Part shown: piece after piece, positions 1-10,854 of the stretch
Layout: each line of letters starts with the position of its first letter
How positions within the stretch are numbered: the stretch's first letter is position 1
Source: Pusillimonas noertemannii
Lineage (GTDB): Bacteria > Pseudomonadota > Gammaproteobacteria > Burkholderiales > Burkholderiaceae_B
Reading direction: 5' to 3'
Length of the DNA stretch: 64,000 bases
NCBI RefSeq assembly: GCF_003096595.1
Contig: NZ_QEKO01000005.1
Coordinates: 174,459 to 238,458, forward strand
Notes under the pieces: generated by a model
Database searches by the model: none
What the model was told of the DNA's origin: nothing
Seen by the model: the letters and a program-made list of their open reading frames with translations, nothing else
Program-made: the position numbers and the translations under genes

Positions 1-157
1 CGGGCTTGTCGGTCCAGAGGTCGGCGTTGATCAGCACGGGGCGCTGCAACTGGATGTAGGCGGGCGTTTGTTTTGCCGGATCGGCTATCGCGTGGGCGCT
101 GCACAGCGGCAAAGCCAGCAGGGCGGCGACAAACGTTTTGGATAAGACAGGCTTCAT
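1..157 (-). CDS. Exported protein, N-terminal fragment (cut by window edge)
   Basis: Only the first 52 codons are present; the rest lies left of the window. The product starts with MKPVLSKTF, a basic n-region, followed by a short hydrophobic stretch and an Ala-rich cleavage-like site (CSAHA), so it is probably exported through Sec. The start codon overlaps the stop of the upstream rhombosortase gene in an ATGA arrangement, so the two are probably translationally coupled. The mature part that can be seen, with IQLQRPVLINADLWTDKP, is not a family I recognise. Confidence 0.6.
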   Translation of the reverse strand, partial: MKPVLSKTFVAALLALPLCSAHAIADPAKQTPAYIQLQRPVLINADLWTDKP

Positions 158-744
158 TGGTGTTTTTCCTGTTGGGACAGCGTCGTGACGAGGGCGCCGG
201 CAAAGCCTAGCCCGAACCCGTAGACGTGCGCAATGCTGATAATGCGTCCGCCTATCATGGTTTGTTCCGCCGTCGAGGGGCCGACGCCCCATTGCCAGAG
301 CATCCAGCCGGCAGTGGCCAGCAAGGCCAGGGCCGCCAGCCGGTCGCCGCGCCAGGCCTGGGGCAAGAGCCCCAACACGAACAACCCGTACAGCACGCCG
401 GAAAGGCCCACATAGGCCGATACCTCGGGCGAGCACCACCACAATAGCGCCCCCACACCCAAGGCCAGGCCCGCCGTCTTCAGCCAGACATGGCGATTGA
501 AGAGTTGCGGCGCCAGGGCGCAGCACAGCAGCACGCCCAGCGCGTTGAGTGCGGCATGTGCCCAGCCAAGATGTACGAAGTGCGCGCAGAACAGTCGCCA
601 CCACTCGCCGTGCTCTATCGCCTGGCGGCTGAAACGCAAGGCGTCGCGCGCAGCGCCGCCGCCCGCCTGCAGCAGAAGCAGCGCGGCAGCCAGCGTCAGG
701 GCGCGAGTCCAATGGTGGGCAAGTGTATGCATGTAAGGGGGCAT
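154..744 (-). CDS. rrtA: Rhombosortase (rhomboid-family intramembrane serine protease)
   Basis: A membrane protein of about 196 residues made almost entirely of hydrophobic helices. It has the rhomboid signature GLSGVLYG with the catalytic Ser, preceded by an N-terminal WWRLFCAHFVHLGWAHAALN block, and a late HVYGFGLGFAG helix that supplies the catalytic His. The small size and the spacing fit rhombosortases, which process GlyGly-CTERM proteins in the inner membrane, rather than GlpG-type rhomboids. The start is uncertain: ATG codons at 744 and 732 are both plausible, no clear Shine-Dalgarno is seen, and an upstream ATG at 801 gives a poor N terminus. The stop overlaps the start of the next gene. 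The GlyGly-CTERM substrate is not visible in this window. Confidence 0.75.
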   Translation of the reverse strand: MPPYMHTLAHHWTRALTLAAALLLLQAGGGAARDALRFSRQAIEHGEWWRLFCAHFVHLGWAHAALNALGVLLCCALAPQLFNRHVWLKTAGLALGVGALLWWCSPEVSAYVGLSGVLYGLFVLGLLPQAWRGDRLAALALLATAGWMLWQWGVGPSTAEQTMIGGRIISIAHVYGFGLGFAGALVTTLSQQEKHQ

Positions 745-821
745 ATGGATGGATTCGCAAATGTATCTTATGATCGGCGGGCATGTCGACCACGAAAACA
801 ACGCGCCGCGCCTAGAGCATC

Positions 822-1172
822 ATGTACGAATCAAAGAACCAGCCCTTGCTGCCTCGCATGCGGTTTCTGCGCCGCACCGCCGTGCATGTGCTGTACGCAC
901 TGGCGATCATGGCGGCCACCGTCGTGATCGGCGTAGCCGCCCATGTCTCGCTCGAACCCGTGCATTGGCACGAAGCGCTGCTCAACACCGCCCTTATCGT
1001 TGGGGGCATAGGCCCATACATCGTGCCTGAAACCGCTGCAGGCAAGTTGTTCTTTGCCCTGTACAGCATGTTCGTAGGCCTGGTGTTCGTGGGAACAATG
1101 GGCATCATTCTTGCGCCGCTTGTTCATCGCATCGTGCATCGATTCCATCTGGATGAGGAGGACGGCGATTAA
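822..1172 (+). CDS. Small conserved membrane protein, two transmembrane segments
   Basis: The 116-residue product has a basic N terminus (MRFLRR), a first membrane helix at about 22-45, a short re-entrant-looking segment LIVGGIGPYIVP near 58-69, and a second helix at about 75-100, ending in a His-rich tail HRIVHRFHLDEEDGD. The layout of two helices around a Gly-rich loop recalls a two-helix ion-channel pore, but no canonical TVGYG filter is present. It is divergently oriented from the rhombosortase. I recognise the general type as a widespread uncharacterised proteobacterial membrane protein; the function is unknown. Confidence 0.7.
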   Translation: MYESKNQPLLPRMRFLRRTAVHVLYALAIMAATVVIGVAAHVSLEPVHWHEALLNTALIVGGIGPYIVPETAAGKLFFALYSMFVGLVFVGTMGIILAPLVHRIVHRFHLDEEDGD

Positions 1173-1232
1173 GGCGCAAGGGTTCAACACGCAAAAAGGC
1201 CCATCGTTGCCGATGGGCCCTTGCCTTGAATC

Positions 1233-1308
<76 letters not shown>

Positions 1309-1397
1309 GAAAGCTGGCTATTTTAGCAAAACATCGGCCGCTGTGTGGGCGCCGCGGGCAGAAATATCCGTTGAGGCTTTGCGGGTATGCTTGTCCT

Positions 1398-3604
<2,207 letters not shown>

Positions 3605-3664
3605 GCCTTTCAGAGTCAGGCCCGCCCAGCCGAGCGGGGCCGATGCACGAAAGGGCATCAAGGT

Positions 3665-3697
3665 AAAAAAATAGCCGCTACGAAGCGGCTATTTTTT
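3665..3697. terminator. Bidirectional intrinsic terminator between argG and argF
   Basis: A 9-bp stem, ATAGCCGCT (3671-3679) pairing with AGCGGCTAT (3684-3692), has a 4-nt loop and is flanked by A6 on the left and T5 on the right. It can therefore terminate transcription from both directions, which suits the convergent argG and argF. Confidence 0.92.
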
Positions 3698-3798
3698 CAG
3701 GGGTAATTGCGATAGCAAGGCGGCATCATGGCGGAGCCTGTGCAGGCGATACTCAGTCGCCATGCCTGGAAAGCCCTGGGGGGGGCGGTACGAGAAGC

Positions 3799-4734
3799 CT
3801 ACAAATGCCCCAGCAGCAGGAACTCCATCAGCGCCTTCTGCACGTGCATGCGGTTCTCGGCTTCGTCCCAGACGACGCTTTGCGGGCCGTCGATGACGTC
3901 GGCGCTGACCTCTTCGCCGCGGTGGGCGGGCAGGCAGTGCATGAAGAGGGCGGCGGGGTCGGCCGCAGCCATCATCTCGGCGTCGACGCACCAGTTGGCA
4001 AAGGCCTTGCGGCGCGCCTCGTTTTCATCTTCGTAGCCCATGCTGGTCCAGACGTCGGTGGTGACCAGGTGGGCGCCACGGCAGGCCTCTATGGGGTCGT
4101 CGAACTGGCGCAGCACTTGCGCGGACGGCTGGCCGATGCGGGCGGCCTCGAGCTGGTAGCCCTTGGGGGCCGAGACGTGCAGCGTAAAGCCCAGTATCTC
4201 GGCGGCCTGCAGCCACGTATAAGCCATGTTGTTGGCATCGCCTATCCAGGCGACCGTCTTGCCCTGGATGGGGCCCTGGTGCTCGATGAAGGTGAAGATG
4301 TCGGCCAGGATCTGGCAGGGATGGAATTCGTTGGTAAGCCCGTTGATGACCGGCACGCGCGAGTGGGCGGCAAAGCGTTCGATGCGTGTCTGCTCGAAGG
4401 TGCGGATCATCACCAGGTCGACCATGCGCGAGATGACGCGCGCGGTGTCTTCGATGGGTTCAGAGCGGCCCAGCTGCGAATCGCCGGTGGTAAGGTGGAT
4501 GACCGAGCCGCCCATCTGGTACATGCCGGCCTCGAACGAAACCCGGGTGCGCGTGCTGGCTTTTTCAAAGACCATGGCCAGGTTGCGGTCGTGCAGGGGG
4601 CGATGCGGTTCGTAGCGCTTGAACTTGTCCTTGATGAGCTTTGCCCGGTCGAACAGGTACAGGATTTCTTCTTTGGTAAAGTCGCGAAACTGAAGAAAAT
4701 GCCGCAGGGGGCCTGTTTGCTGTTGCTGGGACAT
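3799..4734 (-). CDS. argF: Ornithine carbamoyltransferase
   Basis: Transfers the carbamoyl group from carbamoyl phosphate to ornithine to give citrulline, the substrate of the neighbouring ArgG. The 311-residue product has the carbamoyl-phosphate motif STRTR at 60-64, the ornithine-domain HPCQ, and HCLPAHRG at 266-273. The ATG at 4734 (MSQQQQTG) is preferred; an in-frame upstream extension would add 15 residues with no homology to the family. It is convergent with argG and divergent from the DUF3579 gene. Confidence 0.97.
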   Translation of the reverse strand: MSQQQQTGPLRHFLQFRDFTKEEILYLFDRAKLIKDKFKRYEPHRPLHDRNLAMVFEKASTRTRVSFEAGMYQMGGSVIHLTTGDSQLGRSEPIEDTARVISRMVDLVMIRTFEQTRIERFAAHSRVPVINGLTNEFHPCQILADIFTFIEHQGPIQGKTVAWIGDANNMAYTWLQAAEILGFTLHVSAPKGYQLEAARIGQPSAQVLRQFDDPIEACRGAHLVTTDVWTSMGYEDENEARRKAFANWCVDAEMMAAADPAALFMHCLPAHRGEEVSADVIDGPQSVVWDEAENRMHVQKALMEFLLLGHL

Positions 4735-4850
4735 ATTAAGCCTTGGGTCAAAGACGACTATTGTAGCTATCATATACAATCTTCGCGCAGCGCCGAAATT
4801 TCATGGTCGGCGCGGCGCAAGGATGTTCTCTTTAGTTTTGCAGGTTCGAG
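4735..4850. promoter_or_regulatory. Divergent argF / DUF3579 promoter region
   Basis: The 116-bp gap must hold promoters for both directions. It contains the inverted repeat ATTGTA (4760-4765) / TACAAT (4775-4780) with a 9-bp spacer; each arm resembles a -10 hexamer on one strand. No clear ARG box or well-spaced -35 element was found, so the exact promoters are not assigned. Confidence 0.35.
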
Positions 4851-5177
4851 ATGCCGGAAGATCAACAGCAGGGCGTGGTCAAGCAATTCATCATTCATGG
4901 CGTTACCCGCTCGGGACAACGCTTTCGGCCCAGCGACTGGGCCGAGCGCCTGGCAGGGGTCATGTCCCCGTTTCGTCCGGGGGGCTCGGGCGGCGGCCCG
5001 CTCAGCTACTCTCCCTATGTCGTGCCCACGGTCGTCGAGGGGTTGCGCTGCGTCGTCGTAGACCATCGCTTGCGCCAGCTCGAACCCCTGGCCTGGAACT
5101 TTGTCGAAGAGTTCGCCCGCGACAACGACTTGCGAACATCAGAAAGGGAAATCCCAACACGAATGCGCCCGGGCTAA
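4851..5177 (+). CDS. DUF3579 domain protein
   Basis: A 108-residue soluble protein with the conserved betaproteobacterial pattern IHGVTRSGQRFRPSDWAERL followed by SPYVVPTVVEGLRCVVVDHRL. This is a domain of unknown function that is usually found beside argF and rpsT in Burkholderiales, as it is here. The start follows the divergent argF promoter region. The stop codon TAA lies inside the loop of its own terminator. Because its neighbours differ in role, context alone does not give a function. Confidence 0.88.
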   Translation: MPEDQQQGVVKQFIIHGVTRSGQRFRPSDWAERLAGVMSPFRPGGSGGGPLSYSPYVVPTVVEGLRCVVVDHRLRQLEPLAWNFVEEFARDNDLRTSEREIPTRMRPG

Positions 5178-5190
5178 CCGGGCTTTTTTA
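5167..5190 (+). terminator. Intrinsic terminator containing both convergent stop codons
   Basis: The stem GCCCGG (5167-5172) / CCGGGC (5178-5183) with loop GCTAA is followed by TTTTTTATT. The loop contains the TAA of the DUF3579 gene on the plus strand and, overlapping it, the TAG of the dehydrogenase gene on the minus strand. The T-tract is only on the plus side, so it should work for the rightward gene. Confidence 0.85.
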
Positions 5191-6163
5191 TTGCCGCGGC
5201 TTGCGGCACAGGGGTCAGCACCTTGCCGCTGCGCGCATACGATTCCGCGTTCTCGACCACCAGGTTGACCATGGCTTGCCGCGTCTCGAGGGTGGCGCTG
5301 GCAATGTGGGGCATCAGCACCACGTTGTCCAGGGCCTTCAAGGCTTCGGGCACGTGGGGTTCGGACTCGAATACGTCAAGCCCTGCGGCGGCGATGGTGC
5401 CGTGGGCAAGCGCTTCGATCAGGGCTTTTTCGTCTACGACCGAGCCGCGCGCCACGTTGATCAGCACGCCTTCGGGGCCCAGGGATTCGAGCACGCGTTG
5501 GTTGATCAGGTGCCGGGTTTCAGGGCCGCCCACGGTGGCCACCACGAGGATGTCGCACCAGTCGGCCAGAGCGAGCAGATCGCTTTCGTAGGTCCAGGCC
5601 ACGTCGTTTCGGGGCCGGCGGTTGTGGTAGCGCAGGTCCATCTCGAAACCTGAGGCGCGCTGGGCTACGGCCAAGCCCACGCGGCCAAGCCCCACAATGC
5701 CCAGACGCTTGCCCGTGACCCGCCTGCCCAGGGGCAGGGTGGCCAACTGGCTTTCCCATTTGCCTTCGCGCACAAAACGCTCGGCGTGGCCCATGCCGCG
5801 CAGGGTGGAAAGAATCAGGCCCCAGGTAAGGTCGGCAACGCAATCGTTGAGGACGTCGGGCGTGTTGCTGACCTGGATGCCGTGCGCATGCGCATGCCCG
5901 ATGTCTATGCTGTCGTAGCCCACGCCAAGGCTGCAGATGGCCTTGAGATTGGGAAGCTGGTCGATCAGCGCGGCCCGGGCGGCATGGAAGGCGCTGGTAA
6001 GCAAGACTTCGACCTCTTCGCCGTGGTCGCGCATCAGTTGGTTCGGGTCGTCGGCTTCCCACAGTTTGAGGCAGTGGTAGCGCTTTTCCAGGCGTTGCTG
6101 GGCATCGGGCAGGACTTTGGGCAGGGCAAGAAGCTGCAGCAGTGTGGGCTTGGTATCGGGCAT
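5174..6163 (-). CDS. D-isomer-specific 2-hydroxyacid dehydrogenase
   Basis: A 329-residue NAD(P)-dependent enzyme that reduces 2-oxoacids such as glyoxylate or hydroxypyruvate to D-2-hydroxyacids. The Rossmann motif GLGRVG is at 158-163, and the catalytic triad is visible as Arg239 (NVARG), Glu268 (FESEP) and His286 (MPHIAS). GVGYDSID near residue 81 is the usual substrate-domain segment. NRRPRN after the second strand of the Rossmann fold contains Arg residues, which would favour NADP over NAD. Its stop overlaps the converging DUF3579 stop. The precise substrate cannot be read from sequence. Confidence 0.9.
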   Translation of the reverse strand: MPDTKPTLLQLLALPKVLPDAQQRLEKRYHCLKLWEADDPNQLMRDHGEEVEVLLTSAFHAARAALIDQLPNLKAICSLGVGYDSIDIGHAHAHGIQVSNTPDVLNDCVADLTWGLILSTLRGMGHAERFVREGKWESQLATLPLGRRVTGKRLGIVGLGRVGLAVAQRASGFEMDLRYHNRRPRNDVAWTYESDLLALADWCDILVVATVGGPETRHLINQRVLESLGPEGVLINVARGSVVDEKALIEALAHGTIAAAGLDVFESEPHVPEALKALDNVVLMPHIASATLETRQAMVNLVVENAESYARSGKVLTPVPQAAAIKKPG

Positions 6164-6246
6164 GGGCGGTTGGCTGACGAGTGCAGGGACTGGGGGCTAT
6201 TGCTTCGTCGAAAACTATAACCCGAAAGCACAGGGCCGGCCGGCGC

Positions 6247-6276
6247 AAAAAAAACAGGACGCCGATGCGTCCTGTT
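6247..6276 (-). terminator. Intrinsic terminator of rpsT
   Basis: A 9-bp stem, ACAGGACGC (6254-6262) / GCGTCCTGT (6267-6275), has a CGAT loop. In the minus direction it is followed by a run of eight T, placing a strong terminator about 45 bp after the rpsT stop. Confidence 0.92.
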
Positions 6277-6322
6277 CTATGGGGGCTGGCCCCGAGCCGA
6301 TTAAACCGAAAGCTGCGTGGCT

Positions 6323-6586
6323 TTAGGCCAGTGCCTTGACGGCGGCAGCCAAGCGGCTTTTGTGGCGGGCAGCCTTGTTTTTGTGGATGATTTTCTTGTC
6401 GGCCACGCGGTCGATGACGCTGGTGGCTTTTTGCAGGACTTCGGTAGCCACGGCTTTGTCGCCGGCTTCGATGGCCTGGCGCACGCGCTTGATCGATGTG
6501 CGAAGCATCGAGCGCATGCTGGAATTATGCTTGTTGCGCGCAACCGATTGGCGGGCGCGCTTGCGTGCTTGGGCGGTATTAGCCAT
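6323..6586 (-). CDS. rpsT: 30S ribosomal protein S20
   Basis: An 87-residue, very basic helical protein that binds 16S rRNA early in 30S assembly. The N terminus [20 protein letters not shown] and the C-terminal [18 protein letters not shown] match S20 across its length. It stands alone between murJ and the hydroxyacid dehydrogenase and has its own strong terminator, as usual for rpsT. Confidence 0.98.
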   Translation of the reverse strand: MANTAQARKRARQSVARNKHNSSMRSMLRTSIKRVRQAIEAGDKAVATEVLQKATSVIDRVADKKIIHKNKAARHKSRLAAAVKALA

Positions 6587-6649
6587 AGGTGTTTTGTGGG
6601 TCTGTGTTAGCTGCTGCTAGGTTTAATCGGCAAAGACAGCTAGTCTACC

Positions 6650-8206
6650 TTATAAACCCCTTTTTGTAAAGTGCCTGGGCCTGAACCCGCAAACGAACAA
6701 CACGCCGAAATACACCGCGGCAGCCGCCACGAGCACGCCGGCCAGCATCAGCGCGCGCTCGCCCCCGTGTACCGAAGGTCCGACCCAGTCGATGCGGCTG
6801 TTGGCCAGCCACAGCAGGCCGCTCAGGGCGGCCATGGCGGGCGCGCAGCGCGCCCCGAAGGCGGTCCAGCCCCGCGAGGGGCGATAGACACCGCGCCGGC
6901 GCAGCAGCACCAGCAGCATCAGGGCGTTGAAAGTGGCGCCCAGCCCGATGGAAAGCGCCAGGCCCGCATGCTGGAACAGCGGCACGAAGATGAGGTTCAT
7001 CGCCTGGGTCAGTACCAGCACGACGATGGCGATGCGCACCGGCGTGCGGATGTCCTGCTTGGCATAGAAGCCCGGCGCCAGGATTTTGATCGCCAGCAGG
7101 CCCAGCAGGCCGACGGCGTAGGCCATGACCGCCAGCCGTGTCTGCTGCACGTCCGCGGCGCCGAAGGCCCCGTAATTGAACAGCGTGGCGACCAGGCCTT
7201 CGGAAAGCAGGGCCATGCCCAGGGCCGCCGGCAGCCCCAGCAGGACGACCAGACGCAGGCCCCAGTCGAGCAGGGCGTTGTAGCCTTCATGGTCGTCACG
7301 CGCGTGCGCGGCCGACAGGCTGGGCAGCAGGACGGTGCCCAGGGCGATGCCCAGCAGGGCGGTGGGAAACTCCATCAGCCGGTCGGCGAACGACAGCCAG
7401 GTGACGCTGCCCGAAGCCAGCCAGGTGGCGATATTGGTGTTGATGAGCAGCGAGATCTGCGCCACCGAGACGCCCAGGGTGGCCGGCACCATCAGGCGCG
7501 CGATGCGGCGCACGGTGGAGTCGCGCCAGGCCTGGCGCACATCGAGCGACATGCGCGGGCGCAGCCCCAGCCGCGAAAGGGCTGCCCATTGCACCGCCAG
7601 CTGGGCGATGCCCCCGAGCATCACGCCCGCCGCCAGCGCATAGATGGGCACGTCGAAATAGGGCACCAGGAACAGGCAGGCGCCTATCATGCTGAGGTTG
7701 AGCAGCACGGGCGTGAAGGCCGGTACGGCGAAACGGCTCCAGGTGTTGAGCACGCCCGAGGCGAAGGCCACCAGCGACATGCACAAAATATAAGGGAACA
7801 TCAGCCGCGTCATCCATACGGCGGCGTCGAAGGCTGTTTGCCTGGATTCGGCCAGCAGCCCGCTGGCCATGGCCGTTACCACCCAGGGCGCGGCGATGAT
7901 GCCGGCCGCCGTGACGCCCATCAGTATCACGGTCAGCAGCAGGGCCACGCGGTCGAGCAGCACCTTGACCGTTTCGGGCGTGCCCTGGTTGCGCGCTTCG
8001 CCCAGTATGGGTACGAAGGCTTGCGAGAAGGCGCCCTCGGCGAAGAGCCGGCGCAGCAAGTTGGGAATGCGGAATGCGACCCAGAAAGCGTCGGTCAGGG
8101 GGCCCGCCCCGAAAGAACTGGCGATGAGTATGTCGCGGAACAGGCCCGTGATGCGTGAGCACAAGGTAAGGCCGCTGACCGTGGCGGCCGACCGGAGCAG
8201 GCTCAT
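6650..8206 (-). CDS. murJ: Lipid II flippase MurJ
   Basis: A 518-residue inner-membrane protein of the MOP superfamily that flips lipid II for peptidoglycan synthesis. The N terminus SLLRSAATVSGLTLCSRITG and the following FRDILIASSFGAG and FRIPNLLRRLFAEGAFSQAF are the most conserved MurJ blocks, with the essential Arg residues of the central cavity. About 14 membrane helices are expected and the hydrophobic pattern agrees. It starts 6 bp after the stop of the upstream HSD10-type dehydrogenase gene, so the two are likely co-transcribed, although no functional link is obvious. Confidence 0.96.
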   Translation of the reverse strand: MSLLRSAATVSGLTLCSRITGLFRDILIASSFGAGPLTDAFWVAFRIPNLLRRLFAEGAFSQAFVPILGEARNQGTPETVKVLLDRVALLLTVILMGVTAAGIIAAPWVVTAMASGLLAESRQTAFDAAVWMTRLMFPYILCMSLVAFASGVLNTWSRFAVPAFTPVLLNLSMIGACLFLVPYFDVPIYALAAGVMLGGIAQLAVQWAALSRLGLRPRMSLDVRQAWRDSTVRRIARLMVPATLGVSVAQISLLINTNIATWLASGSVTWLSFADRLMEFPTALLGIALGTVLLPSLSAAHARDDHEGYNALLDWGLRLVVLLGLPAALGMALLSEGLVATLFNYGAFGAADVQQTRLAVMAYAVGLLGLLAIKILAPGFYAKQDIRTPVRIAIVVLVLTQAMNLIFVPLFQHAGLALSIGLGATFNALMLLVLLRRRGVYRPSRGWTAFGARCAPAMAALSGLLWLANSRIDWVGPSVHGGERALMLAGVLVAAAAVYFGVLFVCGFRPRHFTKRGL

Positions 8207-8212
8207 GGGTGC

Positions 8213-8971
8213 TTACTTGGGTGCCATGCGGATGGCGCCGTCCAGGCGGATGGTCTCGCCGTTGAGCATTTCGTTCGTGATGATGCTGTGGACCAGCTTG
8301 GCATAGTCTTCCGGACGGCCCAGGCGCGAGGGGAAGGGGATGCTGGCGGCGAGCGAGTCCTGCACTTCCTGGGGCATGCCGAACACCATGGGCGTGCCGA
8401 AAATGCCCGGCGCGATGGTGACGCAGCGTATGCCCACCTTGGACAGGTCCCGCGCGATGGGCAGCGTCATGCCCGCCACGCCGGCCTTGGAGGCCGAGTA
8501 TGCCGCCTGGCCGATCTGGCCGTCGTAGGCGGCCACCGAGGCGGTGTTGATCAGCACGCCGCGCTCGCCGGTGGATTCGGGCTGGTTTTCGCCCATGGCG
8601 GCCGCCGCAAGGCGGACCATGTTGAAGGTGCCCACCAGGTTGATCATGACGACTTTCTGGAAGAGTTCCAGGGCGTGGGGGCCGTTCTTGCCCACTGTGC
8701 GCGAGGCCGGCGCAACGCCGGCGCAGCTGACCAGGCCGAACAGGGGGCCCAGCTTCTTGGCGGCCTCGACGGCGGCAACGCCGTCGGCTTCCTGGGTGAC
8801 GTCGCAGTGCACATAAGTCTGGCCCAGCTCGGCGGCCAGCTGCTTGCCGGCTTCATCTTGCACGTCGGCCAGCACCACCTTGGCGCCCTCGGCGACCAGC
8901 ATGCGGGCCGTGCCCGCGCCCAGGCCCGATGCGGCGCCCGTGACGACGAATACTTTGTTCTTTATCTCCAT
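8213..8971 (-). CDS. 3-hydroxyacyl-CoA dehydrogenase, HSD10-type SDR
   Basis: A 252-residue short-chain dehydrogenase. The NAD motif TGAASGLG is at 11-18, DVQD after the second strand indicates NAD preference, and Ser145, Tyr158 and Lys162 form the catalytic triad. The extended middle with VSCAGVAPAS and GPHALELFQKVVMINL, and the end GETIRLDGAIRMAPK, are typical of type 2 (HSD17B10-like) 3-hydroxyacyl-CoA dehydrogenases, which act in fatty-acid and branched-chain amino acid oxidation. It lies between adk and murJ in the same direction. Confidence 0.88.
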   Translation of the reverse strand: MEIKNKVFVVTGAASGLGAGTARMLVAEGAKVVLADVQDEAGKQLAAELGQTYVHCDVTQEADGVAAVEAAKKLGPLFGLVSCAGVAPASRTVGKNGPHALELFQKVVMINLVGTFNMVRLAAAAMGENQPESTGERGVLINTASVAAYDGQIGQAAYSASKAGVAGMTLPIARDLSKVGIRCVTIAPGIFGTPMVFGMPQEVQDSLAASIPFPSRLGRPEDYAKLVHSIITNEMLNGETIRLDGAIRMAPK

Positions 8972-9028
8972 GATTTTCCTCTAGGTGGGACGGGTGTCGT
9001 GCCCGCCCCGGCTGCTATGGCGTGCTTC

Positions 9029-9682
9029 TTACTTGAGCGCGTCGGCGATGCGCTGGCGGATTTCCTCGAGCGAACCCACGCCCGACACTTGGCGGAAGGC
9101 CGGGGCGTTGTCGTCGCCGCTTTGGGCCCAGCCGGAATAGTAGTCGACCAGCGGGCGTGTCTGCTGCTGATACACCGACAAGCGGTGGCGCACGGTTTCC
9201 TCGCGGTCATCGTCGCGCTGCACCAGCGCTTCGCCGGTAAGGTCGTCGACGTCGGGCGTTTTGGGAGGGTTGAACGTAACGTGGTAGCTGCGGCCGCTGG
9301 CGGGGTGCACGCGGCGTCCGCTCATGCGCTCGATGATGTTCTCGTCGGGCACGACGATCTCGACGACGAAGTCCAGGGCGATGTTGGCTTCTTTCAGGGC
9401 GTCCGCCTGCGGGATGGTGCGGGGGAAGCCGTCGAACAGATAGCCGTTTTCACAGTCGGGCTGCTCGAGGCGGTCGCGCACCAGGCCGATGATGATGTCG
9501 TCGGAGACGAGTCCGCCGGTATCCATGATTTTCTTTGCTTCGAGCCCCAGCGGGGTCTGGGCCTTGACGGCGGCGCGCAGCATGTCGCCCGTAGAGATTT
9601 GGGGAATGCCGAATTTCTCGGTGATGAACGCGGCCTGCGTTCCCTTACCAGCGCCGGGTGGGCCGAGCAGGATCAATCGCAT
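9029..9682 (-). CDS. adk: Adenylate kinase
   Basis: Interconverts ATP+AMP and 2 ADP in the cytosol. The 217-residue product is the long form with a LID domain. The P-loop [10 protein letters not shown] is at 7-16, the AMP-site DGFPRT is present, and [18 protein letters not shown] marks the LID without zinc Cys residues. The ATG at 9682 is used because the P-loop is then in the usual place and a GGGAGGT-type Shine-Dalgarno lies upstream on the minus strand; the frame stays open to 9736. It follows kdsB by 141 bp. Confidence 0.97.
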   Translation of the reverse strand: MRLILLGPPGAGKGTQAAFITEKFGIPQISTGDMLRAAVKAQTPLGLEAKKIMDTGGLVSDDIIIGLVRDRLEQPDCENGYLFDGFPRTIPQADALKEANIALDFVVEIVVPDENIIERMSGRRVHPASGRSYHVTFNPPKTPDVDDLTGEALVQRDDDREETVRHRLSVYQQQTRPLVDYYSGWAQSGDDNAPAFRQVSGVGSLEEIRQRIADALK

Positions 9683-9823
9683 GAATACCTCCCTGAGTAT
9701 GCTTTCCAAATTCTTGCTGATGCGGCAATGCAGCAAATTTTACAACGCCGGTCTGATGTCGTGTGCCGGCCGGCTCGCCGCCCTGATGAAATCGCCAGGC
9801 ACGGCATTGGTTTCGAGGACGAT

Positions 9824-10588
9824 TTATAACCGATTTATGAATATGCCGCGCACGCGCTCCAGGTCGGCTTCTGTGTCGACGCCGGCCGCCGGATGGCTGT
9901 CGACGGCCATGACGGCAATGCGGTAGCCGTTCTCCATGGCGCGCAATTGCTCGAGCGATTCGAACTTTTCGAGGGCGCCGATGGCAAGGCCCGGGAAGCG
10001 TTTGAGGAAGCCCGCGCGATAGGCGTACAGGCCGATATGTTGCAGCGCAGGAAGACCGGCCGCCAGGCGTTGCCGGCCGTCGGCCAGGGCATCCCGTGCC
10101 CAGGGGATAGGAGCGCGCGAAAAATAGAGCGCTTCGCCCCGGGCGTCGCATACGACCTTGACCACATTGGGATTGAACAGGGCCTGCGCATCGCCGATCG
10201 GGGCCGCGCAAGTGGCAATGGCCGCTTCGGGGCTGCGCGCAAGAAGCTGCGCCACCGCATCGACGAGCGCCGGCTCGATCAGGGGTTCGTCGCCTTGCAC
10301 ATTGACGACCACGGCTTCGTCGTCCAGGCCCAGATGCTCGGCCACTTCGGCCAGCCGGTCGGTGCCGGTGGGGTGGTCGGGGCGGGTCATGAGGGCCTGG
10401 AAGCCGTGCGCCGCCACCGCGTCGCGGATGCGCGTGTCGTCGGTGGCCACGACGACCTGGCGCGCGCCCGAAAGCGCCGCGCGCTCGGCGGTGCGCACCA
10501 CCATGGGCTTGCCGGCGATGTCCAGCAGCGGCTTGCCGGGCAGGCGGGTCGAGGCCGCGCGCGCCGGTATGACGGCAACGAAGCTCAC
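9824..10588 (-). CDS. kdsB: 3-deoxy-manno-octulosonate cytidylyltransferase
   Basis: Activates Kdo as CMP-Kdo for lipopolysaccharide inner-core synthesis. The 254-residue product opens with [20 protein letters not shown], the CTP-binding loop of KdsB, and contains [12 protein letters not shown] with the Mg-binding Asp and YFSRAPIPW. The start overlaps the stop of the Trm112-family gene by 4 bp (ATGA), so translation is coupled. It belongs to the exbB-exbD-lpxK-Trm112-kdsB envelope operon. Confidence 0.97.
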   Translation of the reverse strand: MSFVAVIPARAASTRLPGKPLLDIAGKPMVVRTAERAALSGARQVVVATDDTRIRDAVAAHGFQALMTRPDHPTGTDRLAEVAEHLGLDDEAVVVNVQGDEPLIEPALVDAVAQLLARSPEAAIATCAAPIGDAQALFNPNVVKVVCDARGEALYFSRAPIPWARDALADGRQRLAAGLPALQHIGLYAYRAGFLKRFPGLAIGALEKFESLEQLRAMENGYRIAVMAVDSHPAAGVDTEADLERVRGIFINRL

Positions 10589-10821
10589 GCTTTGGAGTCC
10601 GGCTCGGCGGCTTGCTCGGGCCGGGCCTGATCGGCGCCGGCGGCAGGCGGCGGGGCGCTGTTCAGCGAGCGCGCCTCGCTTTCAAGCATGACGGGGATGC
10701 CGTCGCGGATGGGAAAAGCCAGTTTGTCGGCGTGGCAGGCAAGTTCCTGAGCCTGGCGGTCGTATTGCAGGCGGCCCTTGCACAATGGGCAGACAAGGAT
10801 GTCGAGCAGATGGGATTCCAC
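10585..10821 (-). CDS. Trm112 family protein
   Basis: A 78-residue YcaR-like protein. The conserved core is [17 protein letters not shown] followed by [20 protein letters not shown]; only the first CxxC pair (residues 11-14) of the zinc site of eukaryotic Trm112 is kept. It carries an unusual Ala/Pro/Glu-rich tail of about 25 residues after the domain. It sits between lpxK and kdsB, the typical place in proteobacteria, and overlaps kdsB by 4 bp. The bacterial role is not established. Confidence 0.9.
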   Translation of the reverse strand: MESHLLDILVCPLCKGRLQYDRQAQELACHADKLAFPIRDGIPVMLESEARSLNSAPPPAAGADQARPEQAAEPDSKA

Positions 10822-10854
10822 GTGCGCTCCGGGTATTCGTTCGAATATTGAAGT

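Noticed and set aside
6671..8158. Open frame of 495 codons on the plus strand opposite murJ
   Set aside because: Gln/Arg/His/Gly-rich antisense translation without any motif; murJ is certain on the other strand.
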